64,000 nucleotides of DNA, taken from G963664115 sp965263045 (GTDB taxonomy: Bacteria; Acidobacteriota; Terriglobia; 20CM-2-55-15). The first letter of the stretch is position 1. Each line of letters starts with the position of its first letter. This document shows positions 27,689 through 35,735 of the stretch, one piece after another. The DNA is taken from assembly GCA_965263045.1 (NCBI GenBank), contig CBDHGK010000041.1, positions 434,001 through 498,000 on the forward strand, read 5' to 3'. Both the position numbers and the translations under genes were made by a program. The notes below the pieces were generated by a model that saw only the letters and a program-made list of their open reading frames with translations, had not been told where the DNA came from and did not search any database.

Positions 27689-28942
27689 ATGGATAGCGAT
27701 GGCACTCTTAAGAAGCGCACCCGCCTCCTGCTGTTCGCGTTGATATTGATCTCCCCGGGGTTCGTGATCGCAGTCCTCGCGGCAGAAATCGGTTTTCGGG
27801 CAGCCGGTATCGGCAGTGACCAGTTTCTCCGTTCGGACCCCGTCCTGGGCGTTCGTTTCATCCCTTCCAAGACGGGCCTGAGTCAGGGCGAATGTTACAG
27901 AGCGCAACCTTCCACGAATGATCACGGATGGCGCGATCGCACGCGGACCCTCGCGAAGGAGGATGGCGTTTTTCGTGCGCTCGTGCTCGGTGACTCCTAC
28001 ATGGCGGGTCTTCAGGTCGAAGACAACGAAACGTTTTCCGCGGATCTGGAAAAACGCCTCAACAATGCGGGTCGGGGACGGTTCGAAGTCCTCAACTTCG
28101 GTGTACCTTCCTGGGGAACCGACCAGGAGTACCTCGCGTATCGAGAGTATGGACGGCGCTTCGAACCCGATCTCGTCGTGGTCGCTTTCTATGCCCAGAA
28201 CGACGTCTCGAACAATTATTCGAGGCTCGAAGGCACAGCCTATCCCAAACCGTTCTTCGACATTCGGGCCGATGAACTGGTCGAACTTCCCTTCGTGGAC
28301 AACACACCTGCGTTGATTGACTTCGCACGCCGGCTGGCCGCACCGTTCCGCCTCTACCCATGGACGCGGGACGCGCTTCTCGGGATTCCACTGACGCACC
28401 GTCTGCTTTATGACCTTGGTGTCGTTGGTGTGGTCCCAGAAGCTGCCGGCACGGGAGACTCTCAAGAAACACCTTCCCGGAGCCGGGAGTTCTGGAACTG
28501 GCCGGGACGCTGGACGAGCCAGGTCGGCGTATACGCCCCAGCTTACCCTGAAGATTGGGCCCACGCGTGGGAGATCACCGAACACCTCTTACTGAGAATT
28601 CGCGACGAAGCGCGCCGGTCCGGAGCAGGTTTTCTGCTCGTGGCCTTGCCCGACCCGATCGCCGTACTCCCATCAAATATTCTCCGCCAGATCGAATCCA
28701 TTGCGGACTCACCAGCCCTGGACCCTGACAGGCCCACCGACCGCCTGCGGCAGTTTGCAGAACGCAATGCTCTGGACATTGTTTCGCTTGTCAATGGTTT
28801 CAGGAGCCGGATCGGGGATAGTTCAAACCGCCTGAGCGAATACTATCTCCCCTGCGACGGGCACTTCACAGGAGCGGGCCATTCACTGGTCGCAGAACTA
28901 GTGGCACCCCGCATCCTGGCATACCAGGCAGCACCGCGGTAG
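27689..28942 (+). CDS. SGNH/GDSL-type hydrolase with N-terminal membrane anchor
   Basis: 417 residues; ATG 27689 with GGGAGGAGACGAA upstream. Residues 12-35 (RLLLFALILISPGFVIAVLA) form a signal anchor. The hydrolase domain has block I with the nucleophile Ser (ALVLGDSYMAG, S103), a Gly/Asn block (FGVPSWGTDQEYL), and the C-terminal D-x-x-H (DGHFTGAGH). Usual job is deacylation or acylation of surface glycans, in the periplasm. It precedes the IS21 element. A related family is used for O-acetylation of exopolysaccharides (AlgX-like); I cannot decide between deacetylase and esterase. Confidence 0.8.
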   Translation: MDSDGTLKKRTRLLLFALILISPGFVIAVLAAEIGFRAAGIGSDQFLRSDPVLGVRFIPSKTGLSQGECYRAQPSTNDHGWRDRTRTLAKEDGVFRALVLGDSYMAGLQVEDNETFSADLEKRLNNAGRGRFEVLNFGVPSWGTDQEYLAYREYGRRFEPDLVVVAFYAQNDVSNNYSRLEGTAYPKPFFDIRADELVELPFVDNTPALIDFARRLAAPFRLYPWTRDALLGIPLTHRLLYDLGVVGVVPEAAGTGDSQETPSRSREFWNWPGRWTSQVGVYAPAYPEDWAHAWEITEHLLLRIRDEARRSGAGFLLVALPDPIAVLPSNILRQIESIADSPALDPDRPTDRLRQFAERNALDIVSLVNGFRSRIGDSSNRLSEYYLPCDGHFTGAGHSLVAELVAPRILAYQAAPR

Positions 28943-29026
28943 CCCAATCCGGGAAGCCGGAAGTCCCACTACAGCGAGCCGGCTTATCGGGTCTCGGGAG
29001 GAAGCTGTATCTCAGTAGTATTTGAC

Positions 29027-29182
29027 TGCGTATTCCGGCGCATCCTGAACACTGATTCCGATCCATCGTGAACACCAAATCCGGGCATCCTGAACGCGGA
29101 TTCCGGGATCCTGAACACCAAATCCGGGCATCCTGAACATGGATTCCGGGATCCTGAACACCGATTCCGGCGATCGTGAACA
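29027..29182. repeat. Left-end multiple terminal repeats of the IS21 element
   Basis: About seven imperfect 22-bp units ending in cctgaacac or cgtgaacac (consensus gattccgggatcctgaacac), in the same direction. Matching inverted units occur at the right end (31934-31955, 31956-31977, 31978-32001). Unusually many copies on the left. Confidence 0.75.
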
Positions 29183-29238
29183 CTTGTCGGTAGCGAAGTT
29201 TTGAGCCGTTAGGTTCTCCTGAAGGTCAGGGGGATCTG

Positions 29239-30903
29239 ATGGCAACGAAACGACTACCGATGAGACAGATACGCGAGATTCTACGACTCAAGTACGACCA
29301 ACAGCTCAGCCATCGGGCCATCGCCGATGCATGCCGGGTGAGCCTGGGGACCGTCTCGGAATACCTGGGACGGGCCCGGCGGATCGGTCTGGAATGGCCG
29401 CTGCCCGGCGATTTGGACGATAGGGCGCTGGAAGCGCGGCTGGGTTTGGCCGCCAGACCCGCCCGGCGAGAGCGTGCGCTTCCGGACTGGCAGCACATTC
29501 ATCAGGAACTGAAGCGGGTCGGCGTCACACTACACCTACTGTGGGAAGAGTATCGGGAAGTTCATCCCGACGGGTACGGTTACAGCCAGTTCTGTGAGAT
29601 CTACCGGCGTTGGGCCAGGAAGCTGAAGCCCACGATGCGGCAGGTGCATCGCGCCGGGGAGAAGATCTTCATCGACTTCTCCGGCAAGCGGCCACACTGG
29701 GTGAACTCGAGGACCGGCGAAACCGTCCCCGCCGAGCTGTTCGTGGCCGTCCTGGGCGCCAGCAACTATACCTACGCCGAAGCGTTACCGAGCCAACAGC
29801 TCCGCGACTGGATTGGCGCGCACAGCGGCATGGTGGAGTTCTTTGGCGGATCCAGCCGGATCTGGGTCCCCGACCAGCTCAAGAGTGGCGTGACTCTCTC
29901 ATGCCGGTACGAACCGGGGATCCAGCGCACCTATCAAGAGGCCGCAGAACACTACGGCGCCGTCGTCATCCCCGCCCGGCCCCGCAAGGCTCGGGATAAG
30001 GCTAAAGTCGAAGTGGGCGTCCTGGTCGCACAGCGATGGATCCTGGCGCGGCTCCGCAATCGCACTTTCTTCAGTCTGGGGGCACTGAACACGGCCATCG
30101 GCGAGTTGCTGGTAGAAGTCAACCAGCGGCCGATGCAACAGCTTGGCGCATCCCGCCGCGAGCTGTTCGAACGGCTGGACCGGCCGGCCTTACAACCGCT
30201 GCCGACGGACCGGTATGAACCGGCCGAGTGGAAGATCTGTCGCGTCAACATCGACTACCACGTGGACGTGGACCGCCACGTCTATAGCGTCCCGTACCAA
30301 TTGCGTGGTGAGGGGTTGGAAGCCCGCTATACCGCATCCGTCGTCGAGATCTACTTCAAGAATCGCCGTGTGGCTTCCCATCGCCGGCGCTATGACCACC
30401 AGCCCTCAACTCTGCCCGAGCATATGCCGAGTTCTCACCGGGCCCATGCGGAATGGACTCCATCACGGTTAATCCACTGGGCCCGGCAAAGCGGTCCGGC
30501 CACCGGCCACCTCGTCGCCGGGATTCTCGACCGCCGGCCACATCCGGAACAAGGCTACCGCGCCTGCCTGGGATTGATGCGTCTGGGCCGGCAATACGGC
30601 GACCCACGTCTGGAAGCCGCCAGCGCCCGGGCCCTCGCCCTGAAGTCCTACAGCTATCGCACCGTGAAGAATATCCTGGCATCCGCCCAGGACCGGCTGC
30701 CGTTTGAAGAGACCGAATCCGATCCGACGCCGCACCACGCCAACATCCGCGGCGCCGCCTATTACACCCATCATCCCGAAGAGGACCGCATTTATGTTGA
30801 TCGAACAAACTCTGGAGAAGATGAACGCCATGAAACTGACCGCGATGGCCGAAGCCGTCCAACAGCAACGCCAGTCGTCCCAGTACACGGACCTAAGCTT
30901 TGA
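29239..30903 (+). CDS. istA: IS21 family transposase IstA
   Basis: 554 residues, a little longer than common IstA (about 500). Starts at ATG 29239 after a GGTCAGGGGGA site. N-terminal helix-turn-helix (MRQIREILRLKYDQQLSHRA and IADACRVSLGTVSEYLG) binds the terminal repeats. The DDE integrase core has D146 (KIFIDFSGK), D212 (WVPDQLKSGV) and E258 (AKVEVGVLV). After the core, the beta-barrel domain is at about 330-400 (DYHVDVDRHVYSVPYQLRG). The C-terminal tail overlaps istB. Both the catalytic residues and length indicate it is intact. Confidence 0.95.
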   Translation: MATKRLPMRQIREILRLKYDQQLSHRAIADACRVSLGTVSEYLGRARRIGLEWPLPGDLDDRALEARLGLAARPARRERALPDWQHIHQELKRVGVTLHLLWEEYREVHPDGYGYSQFCEIYRRWARKLKPTMRQVHRAGEKIFIDFSGKRPHWVNSRTGETVPAELFVAVLGASNYTYAEALPSQQLRDWIGAHSGMVEFFGGSSRIWVPDQLKSGVTLSCRYEPGIQRTYQEAAEHYGAVVIPARPRKARDKAKVEVGVLVAQRWILARLRNRTFFSLGALNTAIGELLVEVNQRPMQQLGASRRELFERLDRPALQPLPTDRYEPAEWKICRVNIDYHVDVDRHVYSVPYQLRGEGLEARYTASVVEIYFKNRRVASHRRRYDHQPSTLPEHMPSSHRAHAEWTPSRLIHWARQSGPATGHLVAGILDRRPHPEQGYRACLGLMRLGRQYGDPRLEAASARALALKSYSYRTVKNILASAQDRLPFEETESDPTPHHANIRGAAYYTHHPEEDRIYVDRTNSGEDERHETDRDGRSRPTATPVVPVHGPKL

Positions 30904-31549
30904 CGAGCGCCTGGGGTTCCTCGTCGATGCGGAATGGACGGCCCGCCAACAACGCAAGCTCACCCGGCGCCTGCGCTCGGCCAAGCTCCGCTATCCGGCC
31001 TCGCTGGAAAACGTGAACTTCAAACATCGCCGTAACCTGGACCGCTCCCAAGTCCTGACTCTGGGTTCCTGCGGGTGGATCCCCGAGCGGCATAATCTGA
31101 TCGTGACCGGGCCGACCGGCATCGGAAAAAGCTTCCTGTGCTGTGCTTTCGTCGAGCGCGCCTGCCGGCGCGGCTTCACCGCCGCCTACACCCGCATGCC
31201 TCGCCTCTTGCACGATCTGGCCGTCGGCCGCGGCGATGGCTCCTACACCCGCCTGCTCACGCGTTTGGGCAAGCTCGACCTGCTGGCCGTCGACGACTGG
31301 CTTCTGGCGCCTCTGCGCGATAGTGAGCGCCGCGATCTGATCGAAGTCATCGAGGAGCGCAGCGAACGGGCCTCGACCGTGATCGCCAGCCAGCTGCCCG
31401 TTTCCGACTGGCACGCTGTCATCGGCGATCCGAACCAGGCCGACGCCATCTGTGACCGTCTCTTGCACAACGCGCACCGCATCGACCTGAAGGGGGCTTC
31501 CATGCGGCAGACCCAAACCGCACCGAAGAAGTCCGAGGAGTCCCGATGA
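30794..31549 (+). CDS. istB: IS21 helper ATPase IstB
   Basis: 251 residues. ATG 30794 starts inside istA and follows GAAGAGGA; overlap of about 110 nt is normal for this family, where translation is coupled. AAA+ features: MLIEQTLEKMNAMKLTAMAE at the front, Walker A GPTGIGKS (residues 106-113), Walker B LDLLAVDDW (D167-D168), and a late DAICDRLLHNAHRIDLKG as sensor region. It assembles on DNA and activates IstA at the target site. Confidence 0.95.
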   Translation: MLIEQTLEKMNAMKLTAMAEAVQQQRQSSQYTDLSFDERLGFLVDAEWTARQQRKLTRRLRSAKLRYPASLENVNFKHRRNLDRSQVLTLGSCGWIPERHNLIVTGPTGIGKSFLCCAFVERACRRGFTAAYTRMPRLLHDLAVGRGDGSYTRLLTRLGKLDLLAVDDWLLAPLRDSERRDLIEVIEERSERASTVIASQLPVSDWHAVIGDPNQADAICDRLLHNAHRIDLKGASMRQTQTAPKKSEESR

Positions 31550-31933
31550 CCGGCTGCCACCACACCGTCTGTCCCCGGGTACTTCACCCTGGACTGGGGG
31601 TCGATCGCCGTTCCTGCGGCATCCTCGCACAAAACAATTATAGGAATCGACTCGGGAATCGTCTCCCGGCCACCGAACGCTCTCGCTCCTCGCGGAGGCC
31701 TATGGAAACGGCCACACCCGTGGAAATGACTGATGGTGGGCCTTCGGCCGACGTTTTCCTGATCATTTCTACCGCTGCTTGCAAAGGCCTCCGCACACAG
31801 CGCTCCGGCTTTCGCACAGTTACCACAGGCCCGGCGGCGGTTTCACCACTCCAATCTTGTAAAGGAGGATCCAACAGAAACCTGGACTCTGGAGGCTAGA
31901 ACTGAGACCCTAATCGTCGCTTCGCTCCGGCGA
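31550..31933. other. Non-coding tail of the IS21 element
   Basis: No gene seen between the istB stop and the right-end repeat units. A chance open frame exists but has no supported start. Confidence 0.5.
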
Positions 31934-32001
31934 GTGTTCACCATAACCGGAATCCGTGTTCACCATCCCGGAACTGGCGTTCATGATCAGCGGAATACGC
32001 A

Positions 32002-32865
32002 CTGGAGCGGCAGAGTCAACACAAACTGGCCACGAAAACGGCGCTTGTCCCAGAAACTTCGGGCGCACCTCCACAGAAGAAGCCCCGGCAGGAGGGGGGT
32101 CGCCCCCGCATAGAACAATCGCTTTCCAAACGTGAAGTGCTCAGCCCGCATCCCGGCAAAGCACCGGCCATTGTCATATCTCGAACTGAAAAACTCCCGG
32201 AAAGAGATCGGTTTTCTTGAGCGCACCACGACATTGGGATCCAACCACAAGGCTTGTCCGGCGCCCATTATTCCCTGGTTGACAAATTCCTTCCAGAAGA
32301 CTTGGAATCTTGGATGACTCGAGGGATCGAACAAAGCCTCTCGTTTGTAGGATATGTTACTCGCCGCCAGGATATCGGTTTCACCACCATGTTGGGGCGC
32401 CATGAACCGCCCATACTCGTGGAAGTAGATTGTCCAACTCGCCAGATTCTTTGAGGATGCCGCGTAAGGCTCAACAAGACCTCCGATGACGAGGTTCGAC
32501 CGTTCGCGATGCGCTTGGATGATTCGAGGTATCCATTCTTTGTCGACGATCGAGAAAGCGTCGATCATGGCTATGATTCCGCCCCGGCTGCGGGCGATAC
32601 CCAGTCCCCTCAACTGGTGAATTGTGTAAGGCTGTGAAAATTGAAGAACGTGAACGGCAGGAAATTGACGGTGAATTCTTTCCTGCGTGGCAGCGTTGGA
32701 GCTATCTCCGACACCGGGACTCACGGCGAGGATGATCTCTGCCCCCCCGCTTTGCGCAAGGGGGTACAACGCCTCCAGACAGTGGATGACTTCCGATCCT
32801 CCACCAGGCGCGCCGATCACGACCGACAGGGGGACGTCCTCGGGGAGTCCATCAGGTGAATTCAT
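32002..32865 (-). pseudogene. GT2 glycosyltransferase, C-terminally truncated by the IS21 element
   Basis: 288 host-encoded residues (open frame to 31987 with four residues from the IS, then stop). GT-A start VPLSVVIGAPGGGSEVIHCL; the usual metal-binding segment reads IAMIDAFSIVDKEWI, not a plain DxD. The middle (NLVIGGLVEPYAASS, YFHEYGRFMAP, NISYKREALF, RCFAGMRAEHFTFGKRLFYA) closely follows the two intact paralogues upstream. These end in a hydrophobic stretch with GE..GYL; here the line stops at FVLTLPLQ, so the last 25-30 residues are missing. I could not find them on the left side of the IS. It may still be partly functional. Confidence 0.8.
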
Positions 32866-32895
32866 CGGAGGGTCATGAATTCATCGTGACGGAAA

Positions 32896-33786
32896 TCACC
32901 GCGCCGGGATTGATCTTCCGAGATATCCACGCAACTCTCCATACGACCACGCAATCATCAGCAGGACTACATGAGGCAGGCTTCCCACAAGCTTTCCCAG
33001 ATGCCGCCTCCTTCGGACGGTTCTACTGACGATTCTCGAGACCTGCAGTGCCGGCAGCAGCACAGACATTCCTGCGTATAGCAGTTGACGGACCCGAGAA
33101 GCATCGGCCAGTCTCCGGGCCGCAAAGTCCCTTCCGTATCCGTAACAGTCTCTGAGGGCTGCTTTCAGTTCGTAGGATTTGTCGTGGTACACGACGGCTG
33201 TCGGTATGAAGTAGAGCGCATACCCCCGTTCCTGAAGGGCTGCGTTAACGAATGTTTCGTAGAACCCTTCCTCGTATTGGTCTCGAACCAGCCCGAGAAC
33301 CTCTCGTGTGTAGGACACATTGATTCCGGAAAGCGCTAATGCCGCGTGGGGTATGCCGGGCAGCATATACGCACCATAGTCGTAGAAGTAGACGGCCCAG
33401 CTCAGGCGGTCCAGGCCGGAGGCATTTTCGACTGCTCCTCCGACGATCGCATGGCCGGAGCGGTGAGCCTTGACGATTTCGGTGGCCCATCTTCCGTCAC
33501 ATCTGCAATGGTCCTCGATAAAGGCAACAATACTGCCTTCAGTCCGATCGAGGCCATGTCGCCGCAGTTCGGGAACCGATGTTTTCGGGGGGAGACATAC
33601 GGTCCGGAAACGTGGAACCGGCCTGGATAGCCCGGCAATATGATCCACCTGGAAATCGGCGGCAACAACCAGTTCACAATTTACCGGATCGAGCCGATCG
33701 ACCAGGGAATCCATGCAGAGACACAGGGCTTCTGGACCATTCCAGGCGACCACAACCACCGAAAGCTGTAAGTGGGATGTATGCAT
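32896..33786 (-). CDS. GT2 family glycosyltransferase
   Basis: 296 residues. Starts with LQLSVVVVAWNGPEALCLCM, the Rossmann-like GT-A opening. The metal-binding segment reads VAFIEDHCRCDGRW, with EDH in place of the usual DxD. Next come GHAIVGGAVENASG, YFYDYGAYMLPG, INVSYTREVLGL, and RDFAARRLADASRVRQLLYA then two hydrophobic segments near the C-terminus (GMSVLLPALQVSRIV, HVVLLMIAWSYGELRGYLG) that probably anchor it to the membrane. One of three tandem paralogues, all minus strand, 30-55 bp apart, suggesting one transcript. Confidence 0.85.
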   Translation of the reverse strand: MHTSHLQLSVVVVAWNGPEALCLCMDSLVDRLDPVNCELVVAADFQVDHIAGLSRPVPRFRTVCLPPKTSVPELRRHGLDRTEGSIVAFIEDHCRCDGRWATEIVKAHRSGHAIVGGAVENASGLDRLSWAVYFYDYGAYMLPGIPHAALALSGINVSYTREVLGLVRDQYEEGFYETFVNAALQERGYALYFIPTAVVYHDKSYELKAALRDCYGYGRDFAARRLADASRVRQLLYAGMSVLLPALQVSRIVSRTVRRRRHLGKLVGSLPHVVLLMIAWSYGELRGYLGRSIPAR

Positions 33787-33840
33787 GTGCAGATCGGATA
33801 ATTGGGGCAGACCGGGTTGAGAGCTTGGTTGGCGCTTGCA

Positions 33841-34731
33841 CTACTCCACTCTGGTCAGGGAAGAACCGGGTCCCACCAGGTAACCGACGCACTCACCCAC
33901 CGCATGCGCCACAAGGAACGCCGATAGTGAAGGAACCGACAAGAGCAACTCCTTGTATCGTCGTCTCTTCCGGAGGACATCCCTGGCCACACGCATGCCG
34001 TGGAGGAAAGGCAGCGCCGGCGAACCCAGAACATAGCAATACCGACGGATCGGAGTCATAGAACCTCGCCTCATTCCGGCAAAAGATCGCGAATAATTGA
34101 ATCGCTGCGACAGGAAATAGAAGAATCCGAATCGCTTCTTGTGAAGGACCTGCATGGAAGGAACAGAAAGGAATTTGACGTCCTTCCTTCTCATTTCAGC
34201 CAGCATGAAGTACTCCCAGCAACTGCGCTTGATACGGTCATCCACCAGGTCCAGCACCTCCCGTCGATACGCTGCGTTGTTTCCGGGAACTCCATCGACC
34301 TCCCCGCTCGGTACGGGGGGCATGGCCGCACTATACTCGCAGAGGAATGCAGACCAGTCCAGGATGCGGTCAGTCATGCCGTTTTCGATGGCTCCCCCGA
34401 CGACCATGTAACCTTGGTCAAGTGCTGTGACAATCTCGGATATCCAGTCGTCGCCGGCGATACAGTGGTCCTCGGTCACAGCAATGATTTCGCCTGTGGC
34501 CCTATCCATCGCCCGGGCGCGGAGTTCTGGAATTCCTACAGGCTCGTCGAAGTGCAGAAGCTTTATCCGGGGGAACTGCCGTTCGATATGTTCGGCGGTG
34601 CCGTCTTTACAACGGTTAGCGACGATGATTTCAAATTCGACGTGCGTTCTCTGACGCTCGAGCGCAGTCAGGCATTCGTCGATGCCGGGGAGGCCATTGA
34701 CCGACGGGATAATGACGGACACCGTTGTCAC
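33841..34731 (-). CDS. GT2 family glycosyltransferase
   Basis: 296 residues; opening VSVIIPSVNGLPGIDECLTA and the NRCKDGTAEHIERQF nucleotide-binding segment. The metal motif is IAVTEDHCIAGDDW, again EDH. Then YMVVGGAIENGM, FLCEYSAAMPP, NNAAYRREVLDLV, and RSFAGMRRGSMTPIRRYCYV, followed by LLLSVPSLSAFLVAHAVGEC and GYLVGPG. Gene order and shared motifs make it a recent tandem duplicate of the 32896 gene. It likely uses a nucleotide sugar at the cytoplasmic face and a lipid-linked acceptor. Confidence 0.85.
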   Translation of the reverse strand: MTTVSVIIPSVNGLPGIDECLTALERQRTHVEFEIIVANRCKDGTAEHIERQFPRIKLLHFDEPVGIPELRARAMDRATGEIIAVTEDHCIAGDDWISEIVTALDQGYMVVGGAIENGMTDRILDWSAFLCEYSAAMPPVPSGEVDGVPGNNAAYRREVLDLVDDRIKRSCWEYFMLAEMRRKDVKFLSVPSMQVLHKKRFGFFYFLSQRFNYSRSFAGMRRGSMTPIRRYCYVLGSPALPFLHGMRVARDVLRKRRRYKELLLSVPSLSAFLVAHAVGECVGYLVGPGSSLTRVE

Positions 34732-34970
34732 GAATGGGTCACCGAATCGGGCCGCCTGGCGGGCGGCTGAACAACGCGTCGTTCAGGTCGTCTGCGGGGC
34801 CGCACACGATGGGCCGCCATTCTCGTTTGCCGGAAGCCATTAAATCACATTTCCCGGGTGGCGTTGCTGAAAGGGCCAATGGCGGATTCCTCAGCATTCC
34901 GTTGACGGATCAGACTCCGCGCGTCTCAGCATCTGCGTTCCCACGCGTCGGACCGGTGTTCGATTCGCTG

Positions 34971-35735
34971 TCACCTTAGCGATCGTCGCCGATACCGTCG
35001 GTGAATACGCAAGAGGTCAAACATAGAACGTGGAAAATCCATGGCCCTCACTTTCGAATCCGCTACGTCATCCCACAGTGTCAGCGGCAGTTCGTATAAA
35101 TTGGCGCCGCGACTCTGGTCAGTGAGTCCCTGGTCGAAGCTCAACAGCCGTGCGATCACCTCAACGTCGAATGCCCAGCGCGAGATGAAAGGTTCGGAAA
35201 ACAACCGTTCGATCTGAGGCCCTAACCGGAACAGCTTGGCTCCGCATTGGGTATCATAGACGGGCAGTCGCAACGCCATCGAGGCCGCCGTTGCAAACAC
35301 GCGGCCGACAATATGACGGAGAACGCTCCGATTGATCGTGCGACCGAGGAGACGGACCCGAGACCCAAGAACCAACAGCAATTCCGGACGCCTCTCAAGG
35401 ATCTCCCGGAACTGGGAAATGGCGCTCAGAGGAGTCGCCAGATCGGCGTCCCAATAGCCAGCGTACAGCGGCCCCTGATCGAGCGCGGCCTGCATTCCCG
35501 CACGAACGGCCCCGGCTTTGCCAAGATTCCTTGCGAGCGATATCACCTCGACCTGGGTGCCACTTTCGCCCTCGAGGGTCCGCAACACGTCCAGGGTGTC
35601 GTCCTCACTGCAATCGTCGACAAATATCAGGCGGGTGTCGGGATTGCCTCGTGCAAACTCTCGAAAATCTGAGGTGCGGAGACGTGCTGCCTCGTTGTAG
35701 CAGGGAATGATGATGATATTCTTGCACTCAATCAC
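34971..35735 (-). CDS. Dolichol/polyprenyl-phosphate sugar transferase-like GT2 (DPM1/ALG5-like)
   Basis: 254 residues. KNIIIIPCYNEAARLRTSDF at the front, then LIFVDDCSEDDTLDVLRTL, LARNLGKAGAVRAGMQAAL and YWDADLATPLSAISQF, where DAD is the metal motif. RLPVYDTQCGAKLFR and SEPFISRWAFDVEVIARLL match the ALG5/DPG-synthase branch. It should load a hexose onto polyprenyl phosphate, the donor that GT-C enzymes need. It has no membrane helices. Start codon overlaps the stop of the 37426 gene by four bases (ATGA), so translational coupling with the adjacent GT-C is likely. Confidence 0.87.
   Translation of the reverse strand: MIECKNIIIIPCYNEAARLRTSDFREFARGNPDTRLIFVDDCSEDDTLDVLRTLEGESGTQVEVISLARNLGKAGAVRAGMQAALDQGPLYAGYWDADLATPLSAISQFREILERRPELLLVLGSRVRLLGRTINRSVLRHIVGRVFATAASMALRLPVYDTQCGAKLFRLGPQIERLFSEPFISRWAFDVEVIARLLSFDQGLTDQSRGANLYELPLTLWDDVADSKVRAMDFPRSMFDLLRIHRRYRRRSLR

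Larger units (their letters stand above)
29027..32001. mobile_element. IS21-family insertion sequence
   Basis: About 2975 bp. Outer ends are tgcgtattccggcgcatcct... (29027) and ...cagcggaatacgca (32001), inverted over tgcgtattccg and continuing imperfectly. It contains istA and istB with the usual overlap. The termini carry several copies of the transposase-binding repeat, seven on the left (29031-29182) and three on the right (31934-32001). If the ends are taken one base further in, ACT flanks both sides, which would be a very short target duplication; this is not conclusive. The right end cuts the 3' end of a minus-strand GT2 gene. Confidence 0.85.

Noticed and set aside
28981..29190. CRISPR array
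   Set aside because: Repeats of about 22 bp lie back to back without unique spacers and reappear inverted at the other end of the element, so they are IS21 terminal repeats.
30893..31630. Minus-strand frame opposite istB
   Set aside because: Antisense shadow; istB is intact with Walker motifs.
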